This document shows positions 45,301 through 57,829 of a DNA stretch of 64,000 bases, one piece after another. The translations under genes were made by a program, and so were the position numbers. The stretch is from positions 6,554,715 to 6,618,714 of the forward strand of contig NC_092701.1 of NCBI RefSeq assembly GCF_964275005.1, given 5' to 3'. The notes under the pieces were generated by a model. That model made no database searches. It saw only the letters and a program-made list of their open reading frames with translations, and was not told the DNA's origin. The stretch is from Diadema setosum (taxonomy: Eukaryota; Echinodermata; Echinoidea; Diadematoida; Diadematidae). Position 1 is the stretch's first letter; every line of letters begins with the position of its first letter.

Positions 45301-46920
45301 TATGTTGTATTAATACCAATATACTGATTCAATGGAAGTAATGCTCATTTATCTAGGGAAGATGTTAACTTGTTAAATAAGCCAAGACAGCAGGAACAAA
45401 TACCTGTCGAGATTGATCTGTAAAAAGAACAGTAATGATATTTTTTCCTTTTACACTGAAAAGTTATATATCTCAGTTTCATTCAGGCAAGCAGTGAAAT
45501 TTGACCTTTGAACCCTACCCATCACACTCATTTGTCCCAAAATCTGTCACTGCTCTGCCATGACATATGAGTATATATACCTCATTTTGAGTAATCATGG
45601 TAGAAGCTTCTTGAGTGATTGAGCAAATAGCAACAGTTCGGTGTTTCACCTCAGCCTTGTTCATTCTTTGAATAGTAATCAAACCATTATACTTTGCAAA
45701 ATGTGACTCACAGAGTGACACATTGTTTGTACCTTTAGATTTGTGCTCAGACCTGCTACAACACAAGATAAAAAGTAAGGGAAAATAATTATATTTGAAG
45801 TAATGAAACCATTACCAGAACTTAGGTTCCTATCAAAAAAAAAACAAACAAACAAACAAACAAACAAATCTTGGCAATCATGGTAACTGCACAAAAAATA
45901 GAATTTATTGCCAGATTGCATTACATGCAAGTTTAAAATTTTCCAACCTCTTTTTTAGAATGGAACGGTTGCTTAATTGGGACAGGTCTTCATCCCAAGC
46001 TGTCCCAGTAAAATGATGGCTCTACATCTGTTTTACAAATGCATCTACCACCTCAATCATTTTTAGTTTTTTAAACTAATCAAAGTAAATCACTCTCCAT
46101 GAAATGAGGGGTCTACAAACTTTCACTGAAAGAATATTTTTCAATAATCAAAGTGTTGAGGAATCTACAATAAATCACACAATTCAATGCTCCACTCACT
46201 TTCCTTGTGTACTGATAACATTTGTACTGAAGGCATTGCTGGGATGGAGCTAAATTAGTAGACATTACACGTATGTAATGAAATGGTAGATGATATTTAC
46301 ATGGCAAGGAAAGGAGCATTACGGTATATAGACTGATCCATTCTATGGGTTTGGAATGCCTGTGAGGGAGTTAAATACACCTCCCCAAGGTAGCAGAATG
46401 TCTAATCCTGAGGTTTGAACATTCTGTATATTTCCAACAACAGAAGTCATCATCTGTTTAACTGTATGTCATGGTAATCAAAGGAGTTTGAGAGCAATGC
46501 ACACCTTCAGCTTGAATTTTCCACAAAGCCATTTGCAAAGCATTATCAACAAGCCCGCATCTGACATGGATAAGTAGCAAGCTACATGTACGTACACAAC
46601 TATAATATAGCTACAATATACATTCAGTTGTACACTCTATGAAACTTCAGCATCTTACATCGCCTAATAAGCGTAGTGGAATCCAAAATTGAGTGCCATG
46701 ATTCTGTCATGCACTGCTTCTCTCCATTATCACTTAAACTTATCCGAAAAACTGTTTTCCCAACAAGAAACATCCCCAAGAATGTTCTACCCAGTAGAAG
46801 AACACTACAAATGTCCACTATCTCACATGATCAAATTGTATTCATCCAATAATCTTGATTTTTATGTGCATTCTTTTGTTAATGATTGTTTTTGTTATGC
46901 TTACATGAAATCACATTGAT
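45301..46920. other. No gene recognised
   Basis: Unique DNA with a DR1-like TGACCTTTGAACC at 45502-45514 and an (AAAC)n run at 45842-45868. No exon was recognised. Confidence 0.45.
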
Positions 46921-46980
46921 TTCATTTTCATTTTCTATGAGATGTGGAAAATAAACTTGAAACCTGAACTTGAATAAATT
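46921..46980 (+). mobile_element. Possible 3' end of a LINE
   Basis: GAAAATAAACTTGAAACCTG followed by AACTTGAATAAA resembles the ACTTGAA-type microsatellite ends of CR1/L2-like LINEs. No reverse transcriptase sequence precedes it in the window, so the call is weak. Confidence 0.25.
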
Positions 46981-48324
46981 ATGGGTAATTTACTGTCTTA
47001 AATACACATATGCCAATATCAGAGATGCCAACCTTGAAAACAGCACTGCAGTATTCTGACAGCTATAATGGATATTTAAGTGGAAAAAACAGTATTTTTA
47101 GTGTTCTTGCAATATGTAGGAATGAATACGATTTGAGAAAACAGTATCTTCCATGAAACCTGCAATATTTCTTGCCAAAAAAAGTACTAAATACTGAAAA
47201 AAAACAAACGAACAGATGGCATTTATATAGTAATATTTTTTACTATTACAGCATTGAGACATTTTTTTTATTTATTTTTTTTTTTTGTACATGGGTTCTT
47301 GGTTCTGTTATGAAAGCAATTAACATTTTGAAATTGCATTTAAATTATCCTTGCACTATCACAGGTAAACAGTTGCTTCTAATGTATTCACAATGAATGC
47401 AATTCCACAGGGTCAGTTTAAAATTTGTCATTAAACTCGGTATGATATCGCAGTTCCTAGTAAATCGCCCATGAGTGATCACTGTCAAGCCCTTAACGAC
47501 AGATGAATCATTAGTTTAATTATGCATTATTTCTTCCACATATCTAAAATATGGATACCAACCATTTCTTTCCCTTTTGTTCCTTGCCCCAAATATTGCT
47601 AGGACTGCTGATGATGTCATTCATAAATTGTCTGAAATAAATCTGATGGCGGTAAACAACTCTGGCTATCAGAGTTGCATTTATTTCATGGTTAATGAAG
47701 CATGAATTTCATATATCAAACCAAGTTAGCTTGCCATCAGGAGACCGATTCACACCACAATTAATCTTCTATTGAGTGAGAAATATGGACTTCATTCCAC
47801 ACATTCAAAACAAATTAAAGCTTGCAGGAATACTGACATATTTAATGTCTATCATAAACATAGACCTTGTTTTGAATAACAGGCAATATTTTCCATCATC
47901 ATGCAAATCATTGTCATTTGAAATATGTGTGTAAGATACACATAACCACATACCGGTACAATGTAAAAAGCATTTTCGCAAGAAGACAGTTTCACTATCA
48001 GGTTAGGGACAAATCTTTTAAAAAAGATAATAATAATAATTTTAAAAAAATTCAGATACACTTGAGCGAGATCAATAATCTATCATGAAATTGTGATGCA
48101 GATTCCAATCTAAGGACTGGCCAAGAGTAGACGGTTTCATCAAACTTGTACATGGAATAAGAAGTTACAGAATACACCCATGTTTTCTACAAACATTCTT
48201 TTTTATCTCTCCAATCCCTTTGGTGCCAAAACAGCATTTCCGCTGGACAGATTCCCTATGCTGTTTTACATGAGAGGTCCATTCAAGTTTAACGCAAGGT
48301 TGAGTGCGTGTGGATCAACCAAAT
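46981..48324. other. No gene recognised; candidate conserved non-coding stretch
   Basis: Around 47440-47545 the sequence is non-repetitive and rich in homeodomain-like words (AATCATTAGTTTAATTATGC). A CAGAGATGCCAACC tip at 47009 may be a lone hAT-like end. No coding exon was found. Confidence 0.4.
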
Positions 48325-48420
48325 GTTAACCCGTTCCAGAATGAGTCCAAAGTATACTCGGGCAAGTGTCCATGGGAAATGCATGTAGTAGCAAAATAAG
48401 CCCATCCTCAACGGGTTAAT
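48325..48420 (-). mobile_element. Short palindromic repeat, TTAACCC family (copy 5)
   Basis: TTAACCCGTTCCAGAATGAG at the left and CATCCTCAACGGGTTAA at the right, with the inverted core TCGGGCAAGTGTCCATGGGA. This copy preserves GTTAACCCGTT and ACGGGTTAA tips best. Confidence 0.8.
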
Positions 48421-48584
48421 AGAAAAATTTGGCGCATTGTAGCTAAGTCCTCAAGTTAGTGCAAGACACTGTACATGTACATGTATTGAAATGAATCAAA
48501 TTGTTTTACATGGCTGCCAAGCAAACAACGAGTGCTTGTATTAAGGAAGCATGTACACACTGGCTTTAATCTCTTCTACAAGGT

Positions 48585-48712
48585 CTGCCAAAGGTGGCAA
48601 CAAGGGTGCAGTACCTTGCCTAGGGGCACAAATGCTGCAGCCACGGGACTCGAACCTGGGGCCTTGTGAGTTACAGTTTGTGGCCTTAACTGAGCCACAA
48701 TAGACCCCTATT
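48585..48712 (-). mobile_element. tRNA-derived SINE, GGCTGCAG-body family (copy 2)
   Basis: The minus strand has TTGTGGCTCAGTTAAGGCC (A-box region), B-box GGTTCGAGTCC (48646-48656) and body GTGGCTGCAGCATTTGTGCC then GGCAAGGTACTGCACCCTTG. It is the same family as 33602-33741, about as diverged as expected for old copies. Confidence 0.8.
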
Positions 48713-48729
48713 AAACAATGAGAAGCAAC

Positions 48730-49999
48730 AGTTTGCTTGAACTTCTGAGCAGACAATGTTGGACATGCGCAGTCAGGGCGAATCTGTATCATTGCTGATG
48801 AATGCCAATGTCAATGAATTACATAGTCTGTGCAGCAAATCAATGCCGTGTTGAGGCTTTATTATACAACATTCATCGTCTGGAGGATGTACGTGCGCCC
48901 TCTGGCTGTAATATCCAGCTAAAAGGATCTGCGGGCTATAAGTATCTCAGGCGCGACACGAAGGTGGACAATGACAGAATCATCACTGCAAAATTATGCC
49001 GCTTGCTTGATCTCTGTGCTTCCTAGCAAGCTGTTACCTCCCAACCTCTCTGGCCATTGGGCAAACCGCCATACCTCCCACTTTCCACATGTATACTACA
49101 TCCGCCACATTTACAAGAGATGCAAATTCACACACACACACAGCAATGAGCATGTACTATGATCAGACGCAAAACCAAGGAAACTGCCTCGAGGGTCATC
49201 GAACAATTGCTTACCAACATTCCTTGTCATCAAAAGAACAACAACCTGTGGGGCCTTGTCTGGTCGGCTTATTACGGCTCCCACATCCAAGCCGGTAATT
49301 TATACAGATGACATCGCAGGATGAACACTGGTGTGGTGGGCTTGGGCGCTGAGTGCACGCCGCCCGCTATGTAATTTACCCCGAATTAGCATTGGATGAG
49401 GTACAACTCTCCCTGCACGCACGGCGATCCCTCATTCTCCACGGCAACTCGTTGGAGTGAATGAGTCATCCGCGGCAGCTTTGCAAACCTCACAGCCTTG
49501 ACTGTAGTGTACAGCTTCTTTTTCCCCCTCTGCGCTCTACACTAGCTCTCTCTTCTGGGTGCTGTTTACAATGGATGCCTCACCCAGGGTCCTGTTTACA
49601 CTGGGGATTTCATGGTGCTTTTGTCTGCCAGCTGAGCACAATGCCTTTTTCTCACCCAGAAGAAAAGGGGGGAGATTTTAAATTGTCGGGCACTGCTTGG
49701 AATTGGGCATGTGACCAGAAGTGAAAAAGGCAGCAAATCCTCACAGAATGTCATTCATGTGTGCATGCATGAATCATCACACTTCATTCAAAAAGAAAAA
49801 AAAAAAGACATGTTACTTCAAAACTCTGACAATTCCTCTTCGCATTATAGCCTCCGTATTATCACTGAAGGGAATGTTTTTCCAGGTGTACACCTACATG
49901 ATTAGTCTTTGTCATGGAACAAAAAAAAAAAAGGAACACATAAATGCTGTACAAAATGAAACAAATGTACCTGGTACCATATATTGGCATTACATTTTA

Positions 50000-50044
<45 letters not shown>

Positions 50045-50380
50045 TTTTTTTTTTTTAAAGAGATTTTCTTGTTTGCACACAGCACTACACAAGTTTTGGT
50101 CAGTCAGATGTAGTGAAGAGGAAAACTGCAAGTAGCCATCATGGTCAGATGAAATTTTCTTGCTTTTAATTCTGCAGACTTACTGGTAAATGCTGTAGTG
50201 CTATAGTAGCAAGCAATATCAGCATGCTTTTCTTTTTGCGCTAGTTTCTAGTTGCTTGAAATGCGCCAAAATTTCCACACCATGAAAATGTCCACATTTA
50301 CTACTATACTTATACCCAACTTGCCCACTTGGGATTTTGGATAAGTGTCTCATACGATTTATTATGCAAGTCTCAGACAC
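48730..50380. other. No gene recognised; high-complexity region 48800-49680
   Basis: 48800-49020 and 49200-49680 are GC-richer, non-repetitive and look like conserved non-coding DNA (for example TAATTTACCCCGAATTAGC at 49372). A CTCF-like core, GCGCCCTCTGGCTG, lies at 48895-48908 (minus-strand motif). Open frames here show no known domain. Confidence 0.45.
50003..50046. repeat. (GT)n microsatellite followed by T run
   Basis: About 20 GT units ending in TATGTGTG and ten or more T residues. Confidence 0.95.
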
Positions 50381-50381
50381 T

Positions 50382-50625
50382 TACTGTATACGCCGAATAT
50401 TTCGTGAGGTTTTTATTTTCGCGAATTTCGCGAGTCAGGTGCTATTCGCGAAATTAAAGACATGCGAAAATATTGACTCTGATCTTGATGTGAATGTGAC
50501 GTATGCGTGTACACTTCTCCATTCAGTACAGGACTTCACGATCGCGAATTTAACCACTCGCGAAATTGTCGGGAGTTCCCGATTTGCGAAAATTTAGACT
50601 CGCGAAATATATGGCGTATACAGTA
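50382..50625. mobile_element. MITE with TACTGTATACGCC ends (copy 2, complete)
   Basis: TACTGTATACGCC opens and GGCGTATACAGTA closes the element exactly inverted. Inverted CGCGAAATTCG-type words run inside both arms. It shares its ends and TTCGCG-rich body with 82-308. Confidence 0.9.
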
Positions 50626-50629
50626 CCCA

Positions 50630-51535
50630 ACAGTGAGATCTAGTTGCCCCTGGGAACGCAGACAAGTGAGTTTGTAGCATCCTGCACTTAAGTACAATAT
50701 CAAAACATGCTACAAGGTAGGCCCAATTCACACGCATCCGAGATTAAAGGGGCTTTTAAAATCAATTTTCACAACATGATGTGAAAAAGTCTGTAAATTT
50801 TTGGTGTGGACAAAAAAAAAAATTATGTTACTAACTCTCACGATACAAATCATGATGTGAAAATTTGTCCAGCTTATTTTTTTTTTAAACTCTCGCAATA
50901 ATTTGCCCTGTGTAGCATGTGTGAAAGGTACGCAAAGAAACCATAATTTCTTTAAATTCTAAAATAGAGTTCTTCACAGTACGTAAAGACATGCAGGTGG
51001 CCAGGGTTGTCATGCGGTCGCTGTTTTATCATGTGCAGTCTGAAGATCCAAAGTACTTCAGCTGTAGCAAAGAGATAATCTCTTTTATTTTTAAGTGAGA
51101 ACAGTGGCAAATAAACTTGACTTTTGCATCTTGCTACAAAAGCCAATTACTCTTTTGTGTTGAAGCAGCTTCCACGTGTTTTAGCTCTGTTTGTTTACAA
51201 CGGGTAGTTCCCCTCTGAATCTTGCCTATGATAGCATCAGCATCACTGACCAACTTCTAGCTACTCACCAATAAAGAAAAAATAAAAATTCTTTATTTTG
51301 TCATTTATATTTGTTACATTATACATGCAAATGCAAATGGTATGTTCAGAGTTAATATCCATAACCTGATTTTGATTTACGTTTAATTATGGGAGGCATC
51401 ATCCACATTCATAATGTTCCATGAAGCTTTACAATGATAAATAGACCTGATTAGATTTGATCATACTTGATTAATTCATGTACACAGTGTGGTGTATGAT
51501 CAAGTTTATGTGATCATAATAAATCAATGACAAAC
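50630..51535. other. No gene recognised
   Basis: Between about 50720 and 50930, TTCACACGCATCC and GCATGTGTGAA face each other with A/T runs inside, possibly an eroded foldback. The remainder is unique AT-rich DNA. Confidence 0.4.
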
Positions 51536-51537
51536 TG

Positions 51538-52013
51538 GAGAAGCACTCTGAGAGCGCAGACCTCTGCCAAGCAGCTCATTTCCACCGCTGATCTTGTTCT
51601 TCCATAGAGATCAGTGATTTCCACTCATAAAGTTATGTAATGCAAGCTGAAAATTGCCCAATTTCCTAATTTAGAAGCCTTTTGTTATGTCATCAACTTC
51701 CACCTGCGCAGTGCCTCGCCCTGGCAGAAACTAGATGCACTAGCATGCACTTTGGTGCGCATTATATATGCAAACCTAAAAAAAAAAAAAAAAAAATTTA
51801 ATGCACAGCTTGAACACCCAAGTTCATTGACCCTACCTACCAAAACACTTGAAAATCCTTCATAAAATCCATAAAAATGTGTGGATTGCTAACAAAATTT
51901 AATCATATGTTCCTTGTGTCATTCTCAATCTTTCCTGTAAGTTTCACTTTTTGAGTTATATTGCACAGAGAAAAGCAAACCCTGACAAAAGCATAACCTC
52001 CTTTCTTGGTAGC
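51538..52013 (-). mobile_element. Dispersed repeat, TACCTCCACCAAG family (copy 3)
   Basis: In reverse orientation it carries AAGCACTCTGAGAGCGCAGA, AGCAGCTCATTTCC, CAAGTTCATTGACCCTACC and CATAACCTCC. An A run at 51779-51797 sits in the middle. It is colinear with 32341-32837. Confidence 0.8.
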
Positions 52014-54187
52014 TACCAGTATGTTCATATCTCTATAAGCCAGTTATGCATTCCCTCTAAAGCCCATATTGTCTATGTAGTTTCATCCAGGGTCAATGGG
52101 CGGAATCATCATGAGCCATTGGCTCTGTTCTGCTGTTGGGTTTTTTTTTCAGATTTTTTTTAAGAACCAAAAGTGTGGGGATTGCAGACTACCCCCCCCC
52201 CCCACGTTTTACTGGTCCCTGATATCAAATCACTCTTCCTCAACATTCACTTCTTCAACACAAACCTGAATTTCTGCTGAAAATGCGATCGACATCCCAG
52301 TGTGAACATACCAACTGCAGTGGGTTGTGTTGTGCACCTCACTTACTGTCCAGCTCAATGCTGGCTCTCACGCGCAAACACACACATTGCAACACCCTGA
52401 TTTATACTGACAGCGGTAATGGGGAATTAGTTTGTGCGCATTCCTCACTCTCAAATTTGACACGGAATGGATTCACAACATAAATTGACAAATGCCTTCT
52501 CACTCAGTCACTGGTGAGCCAGATGGATAATATTTGCACCAACATCAGCCCCTCCCCCACCACTCCACCCCACCCCCTCTTCCCAATTCTTGCAATTGAC
52601 TGTTGGGACATGGTGTACAGATATGCAATGGTCTGTTTCATCATCAAATGTAAAGTGCAGTGATTTTTGCAATGGCTATGAAATGTTCTTCAGAATTAGA
52701 ATTGATAGAGGTAGTATAGTATCATTATCATTGATAACTGTACTTACTGTGGATAATATTGCTCACAAGTCACTAAAAGGCCTCTCAAATACAACTCTTT
52801 CATTCACACATGTACAGCTTGATTGCTAACTTTCACACTTTTCTTTCCCCCCATTTTTTTTTTTTTTAAACTGGAATCAATTTTGGTGAACAATAAATGA
52901 AAAAGGACACCTTGAGGTGGCATTATCATTTCACAAGAATTTAGTTCTGACTTGATGTACAGGCTGTATAATGAATTTTGAAGTTTCTATGTAGAACAAA
53001 CTCCCTGGGCCAAGCTGCCAGCTGTCCTAAAAAAGAATAAAAACATATTAAACCAACAACAACAATAACAAATTGCTGAAATCACAGCAACAATCAGAAT
53101 AGCAACTCAGCTTTCAGGATTCAGTGCATGTTGCCATGGAAATTGCTTTGACTACAGATTTTTATCATTACAGGCTAATCAGGTACATATTTTCACAGGG
53201 TCTGGACGGTGAGAAATAAACTAGTAACAATGCTATTGGGTTTTTTTTTTGTTTTGTTTTTTTTTTTTTCTACTCCACACTGGTTTTGCATTCCACAAGG
53301 AAATGTACCGGTATATGATCAGAGTCATACTCACCTCGCAAAAATGTCCGGAGTCAAAGGCATATATTTTATGGCTATTGCCAAAACAATCAAGACTAAT
53401 GGTTCAATGTCACGCATGGGAAGCTTTCAATTACAGTAATTGGGAACCAACAAAGTTTGTGTTCTCCTGCAGCATTCCACAGGTAAGTCAATTCTTTCAT
53501 CACAGGGATAATTATCTGAAGCATTGTGTGGTGTCTATCTGACAATTCAAACAATGACTAACTCCTGTATATACCTAGTGTCCAATGAACGAATAACTGC
53601 ACAACTGTACTGCTGGAGGCAAGATTTTCTGCAATGTGACTTGACATAAGATCTAGACCACAAATGTGTCTTCCATAGAAGTGGATGGTCAAGCAGATTG
53701 TATTGAGTATACAATCAGTATTCTTTAAACATCTCACCTAGAAACACAAACCACCCAATTTAGACTCAGTTGCATGTTTTGCACCTATGGTTACTAATTT
53801 CAGTGCAATGCAAATCCATAGAGAAGAAAGTCTCACTGCTATACTTAATGAGAGAGTTATTGGCTAAAAATCAATGCTTGTCTGAGGCTCCCAAACAACT
53901 TTATAGAAATCTGGATTTCCTATAGAAAGCCTTGACCAAAAAAAAAAAAATGTATTATTGATCATCATCACTGATAGTAAAGTAAAAGAGCAGTCAATCT
54001 CTTTTTAGTTCTCAGTCACATTAAGAAATATGCAATTTTAGCTTCACCTCAAAATAAAATTGACTTTTAGAACAGTAAAGCCATTTTTGTTCTTTTTGTC
54101 CATGGCAAACATCAATGCGCCCTTTAATTTCTTCTTGCTATCATTGACATCTTGCTGATCAAAACAGATTGTGTTTTGTTCGGGTGG

Positions 54188-54229
<42 letters not shown>

Positions 54230-54385
54230 TATCTCTTCAGAGTGATTTGTATCAATATCCATGATACATGTAAAGCAGTCATTTTTGTTTGTTAAACTTC
54301 AAAGACAAGTAGGAATTAAAAGAAAATAAATACTGGACAGCACACAGTCATGAATAAAACAAATTTCAATAATAATAATACTGGC
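52014..54385. other. No gene recognised
   Basis: Unique AT-rich DNA with homopolymers. An X-box half site, GTTGCCATGGAAAT, is at 53130-53143. A (TC)n run lies at 54191-54226. No exon was recognised. Confidence 0.45.
54191..54226. repeat. (TC)n microsatellite
   Basis: About 18 TC units; its minus-strand reading gives arginine/glutamate runs and is not a gene. Confidence 0.95.
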
Positions 54386-55410
54386 CTACTTTGGCAAAAG
54401 GAAGCAAGTGACATCAATTACAAATGCTACAAAGATGAAGAAATTATGTTTTTGGGTAGGCCCTTCAACATGGAAATTTGTGATGAGAAATAATGTCGGT
54501 ATCCGTGCAAGTCATAATGGTGATGCATTTATGACAAGAATTTTGACATTCCATAGAAACTCATTATTATGTAACTTGCGTCCTTCTGCCAAAGTATTAT
54601 AGATTTGTAGCAAACATGAAAAATCTGGCAAAAGGAAGCATGTGACAATCATATCATGAGTATGTTACTTGCTTCTTTTTGCCAAAGTATTATAGATCTG
54701 TAGCAAACATAAAAAATTGGCAAAAGGAAGCAAGTGACAATCATATCATAAGGATGTCACTTGCTTCCTTTTGCCAAAGTATTTTAGATTGTGTATAAAT
54801 ATGAATGATTTGGCAAAAGGAAGCAAGTGACAATCATATCATGAGGTTGTAACTTGCTTCCTTTTGCCAAAGTATTTCAGATTTTTAGCAAACATGAAAA
54901 ATCTGGCAAAAGGAAGCAAGTGACATTCATATCATGAGAATGTTACTTGCTTCCTTTTGCCAAAGTATTTCAGATTTGTATCAAACATGAAAAATCTGCC
55001 AGAAGGAAGCAAGTGACAATCATATCATGAGAATGTTACTTGCTTCCTTTTGCCAAAGTATTTCAGATTTGTAGCAAACACAAAAAATGGCAAAAGGAAG
55101 CAAGTGACAATCATATCATAAGGATGTTACTTGCTCCCTTTTGCCAAAGTATTTTAGATTGTGTGTAAATATAAATGATTTGGCAAAGGGAAGCAAGTGA
55201 CAATCATGCGGTTGTAACTTCCTTCCTATTGCCAATTTTTTAATGCAATTTTGTGCACTTGCTTCCTTTTGCCACCCAAATATCTCAGAAATGGGCCAAA
55301 ATTGTCATTTTTGGATTTTTCAGTTAAATAGAGCATGCCTCAAATATGCCAAATCAATAAAAAAAGTCAATATCCACAAAAATGTCACTTGCTTCCTTTA
55401 GCCAGAGTAG
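54386..55410. mobile_element. Foldback element made of tandem hairpins
   Basis: The ends CTACTTTGGCAAAAGGAAGC and GCTTCCTTTAGCCAGAGTAG are inverted. Between them GGCAAAAGGAAGCAAGTGAC (54393, 54627, 54719, 54812, 54905, 54998, 55089, 55182) alternates with its complement (CTTGCTTCCTTTTGCC). The period is 91-94 bp from 54627 on. Each unit folds into a stem of about 20 bp with a loop of about 20 bases. No coding capacity. Confidence 0.9.
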
Positions 55411-55456
55411 GGCAGAATACACTGTACGTGTATTGATCAGAACCAAAGAGATTATA

Positions 55457-55569
55457 CCACAAGAGGGCGTAGTCCAGTCGGGAGGCAGCCGCGCGAGGGA
55501 GCTGCCATTTCGTGTTGTGGGAGCCGCCATTGCACGGATCCTGTACAGTTATTAATCAGTAGATGGCAG
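55457..55569 (+). promoter_or_regulatory. Pair of CTCF-like motifs with YY1-like words between
   Basis: CCACAAGAGGGCG (55457-55469) and TCAGTAGATGGCAG (55556-55569) each match the CTCF core pattern with about one deviation, in the same orientation. Between them are GCTGCCATTT and AGCCGCCATT, YY1-like. The stretch is GC-richer than its surroundings and lies just outside the hairpin element. Functional assignment is inference. Confidence 0.35.
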
Positions 55570-57800
55570 CACACTGTTTAATGCGCTTGACTTGAATATT
55601 CGACGCACTGACATTGCGCCGTTTTATTGTGATGTCACAACGTCATGTTTAAGCGTCATAGAAATCATGCTGATGTTGTTTGATTTTTATGGCGTGAGTG
55701 GGAATGTACGCGAAGCAAACATCATAACATTGCTCAAACTACTGTCTAGTCTACACCCAAGTTCCAACTGTTTATTTTGCGAACAACAAAAAGGTCTGGA
55801 CTCTACCAAATGGTTCAATTGATATGATATCATCGTAGAAACTAATATTCAAACAATTAACCACATTGCGATATGAAAATGAAAATGTGTTATGAAGAAT
55901 AATATATCACTCAAAATATGATATGAGAAGATATGACTTGAACGTACATTGTAGACTTAGATCCACTGCCTGGATGTGAGGGTGTGCTCCCTCTTCAATT
56001 TTGGACGCATCATTTCTACGCACGCGAATAGCGACTACTTACTCTATAGGTATAATCTCTTTGACCGGAACACATCAGCTGAATCACATTGCACATACCC
56101 TCTAGGGTCTAGTCTACTAAAATATTAATTCATCTATCAATCCAGCCATACCAGAAGAACAGAAAACAATTTAAAACAAACTATACTGTTGATAAATATG
56201 AATTTCTTTTCCTTTTTTTAGACCAATTTACAATTTTTTTTAATAAACAATGTGAAGAAAGCATGGAAAATCCAATGTTTTTATCACAAAGCAGCCTAGA
56301 TCTAGATCTAGAATCTATGTTCACACATCAGTTTCAGATTTTCTAGTAATTTCTGTAAAAGTGAACATTTCTGGGGTGTAGAAATTTTCACACATTTCGA
56401 ATGCAACCAGGTACTTCACGTACATACAAAAATTAAATCACACAAATATCTTTGCTTGATATCATATGTACCACTATTTAATGTCTCAATTTCGCGGAAT
56501 TAAGAACACGCAATTTCATCTAAACATGGCAGAGCACAAAAAAAAAAAATAAATAAAAAATACTCAAGCAAAAATATATCCATTTGTTACAGACTACTTA
56601 GTCTATCGTTTTGGAGGTCCAACTCTGCCCAATTAAAGTCTTGATGACAGAGTAAGTTGACAGAGTGATTGTTTCATAGTCATACTGTTAATTTCCTGTG
56701 TCCAGATAGACATCACCCCCATCCTATTACCTAAATATTGATAATTCTAGTCAAATGTTATACCTTGTCTAATTTAGCTAACTTTTCTTTGGTGTCCATG
56801 TGTTAAATTCTCTTTATTTTTCATTTCTAATGAAAGAAACTTTTTCCACAGTAACACTGGCATAAAATCAATTACATCCGAAACAAAAATGACAAATCTA
56901 CCAGACTCTTAGTACAGACCAAAGTCTATGCCTTGCAGTAGACGAAGTACACCTATTTCAAGCCAGCGCTGCTCACATAGGCAGCCTGGATTCTCTACCA
57001 TGGCTTTCTCAAATGAAAATGTTGCTTGGCAAATATGGCAGAGTATAACCCCAGGGCGCTCCTTCACACAGTTTTGTATTGCTTTACGTTCCGGCTGGCC
57101 ACAATTAGGCAGAGTACTACTCTGCACCTAGATCTAGTTAGAAAGCTTATAATATATCGGCATTTTGAACTCAAAAGGTTTTGAAATTAGGTCATTCGTC
57201 TACATATAGGCCTTGAATACTAACCCCAGGCACTCCTTGTACACAGTTTATATTAATTAACTTCACATTCAGGCTGGTCGCAGCTAAGTAATAGAATACC
57301 ATCTCTATGTGGGCCTGGCTATTTTAAATATTAATGTGTATGTCCGAGTGAGATACTGCTAGGTAGGGTTCAGATGAAGTTCAGTCGTTGTCCGGACTTG
57401 TTACTTGTTACTTGTTGCAGTAATCCCATTCGCAGCTCCAAGGAAGCTATACCATGTCTAAATAGTAATACTTATTTCACATTCATTAGGCGCCTAGTCA
57501 TTATTACCGTCATGACCGGGGTCTCATTAGACATCTGTCATGTTGAAAGTATCGTGTTCAATACAAAAGGCAAAATCCACAATACATTAATACTGCAGTC
57601 AGCACTGTAGACTGCTTGACTCACCTTTTTGAAACTCTCTGGAAATCAGTGATGCATCTCTCTCATATCATGACATTATCATTCATCATGTCAATTCCAG
57701 GTAGGCCTAAACAACATTGTTTTGTTTGTTCGTTTTCATTGACAGAGTGTTTTCAGTGTCAATCTACACTCTAGTCTTGTGATAGTCACCCGCCTACATA
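55570..57800. other. No gene recognised; imperfect direct duplication
   Basis: Around 57049-57133 and 57221-57310 a segment recurs imperfectly (ACCCCAGG, GCTCCTTCACACAG / CACTCCTTGTACACAG, GGCTGGCC / GGCTGGTC). The longest frames across it show no known domain. A TTACTTG run is at 57400-57417. Confidence 0.4.
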
Positions 57801-57829
57801 GGTATTATTAAACATTGTCTAAAAATCAG

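Noticed and set aside
48541-48792. Minus-strand frame of 83 residues.
   Set aside because: It lies across the tRNA-derived SINE, which explains its non-random sequence.
54386-55410. A CRISPR-like array, given regularly spaced 20-bp repeats.
   Set aside because: The intervening sequences are themselves similar, the repeats alternate in orientation, terminal inverted repeats bracket the block, and the genome is eukaryotic.
55592-55822. 76-residue frame near the CTCF-like pair, considered as a first exon.
   Set aside because: No recognisable domain and no good donor inside the frame; the peptide contains no motif that I could place.
56909-57131. Cys-containing minus-strand frame (HICQATF) that briefly resembled a zinc finger.
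   Set aside because: Spacing of Cys and His does not fit a C2H2 or other finger, and the region is part of an imperfect direct duplication.
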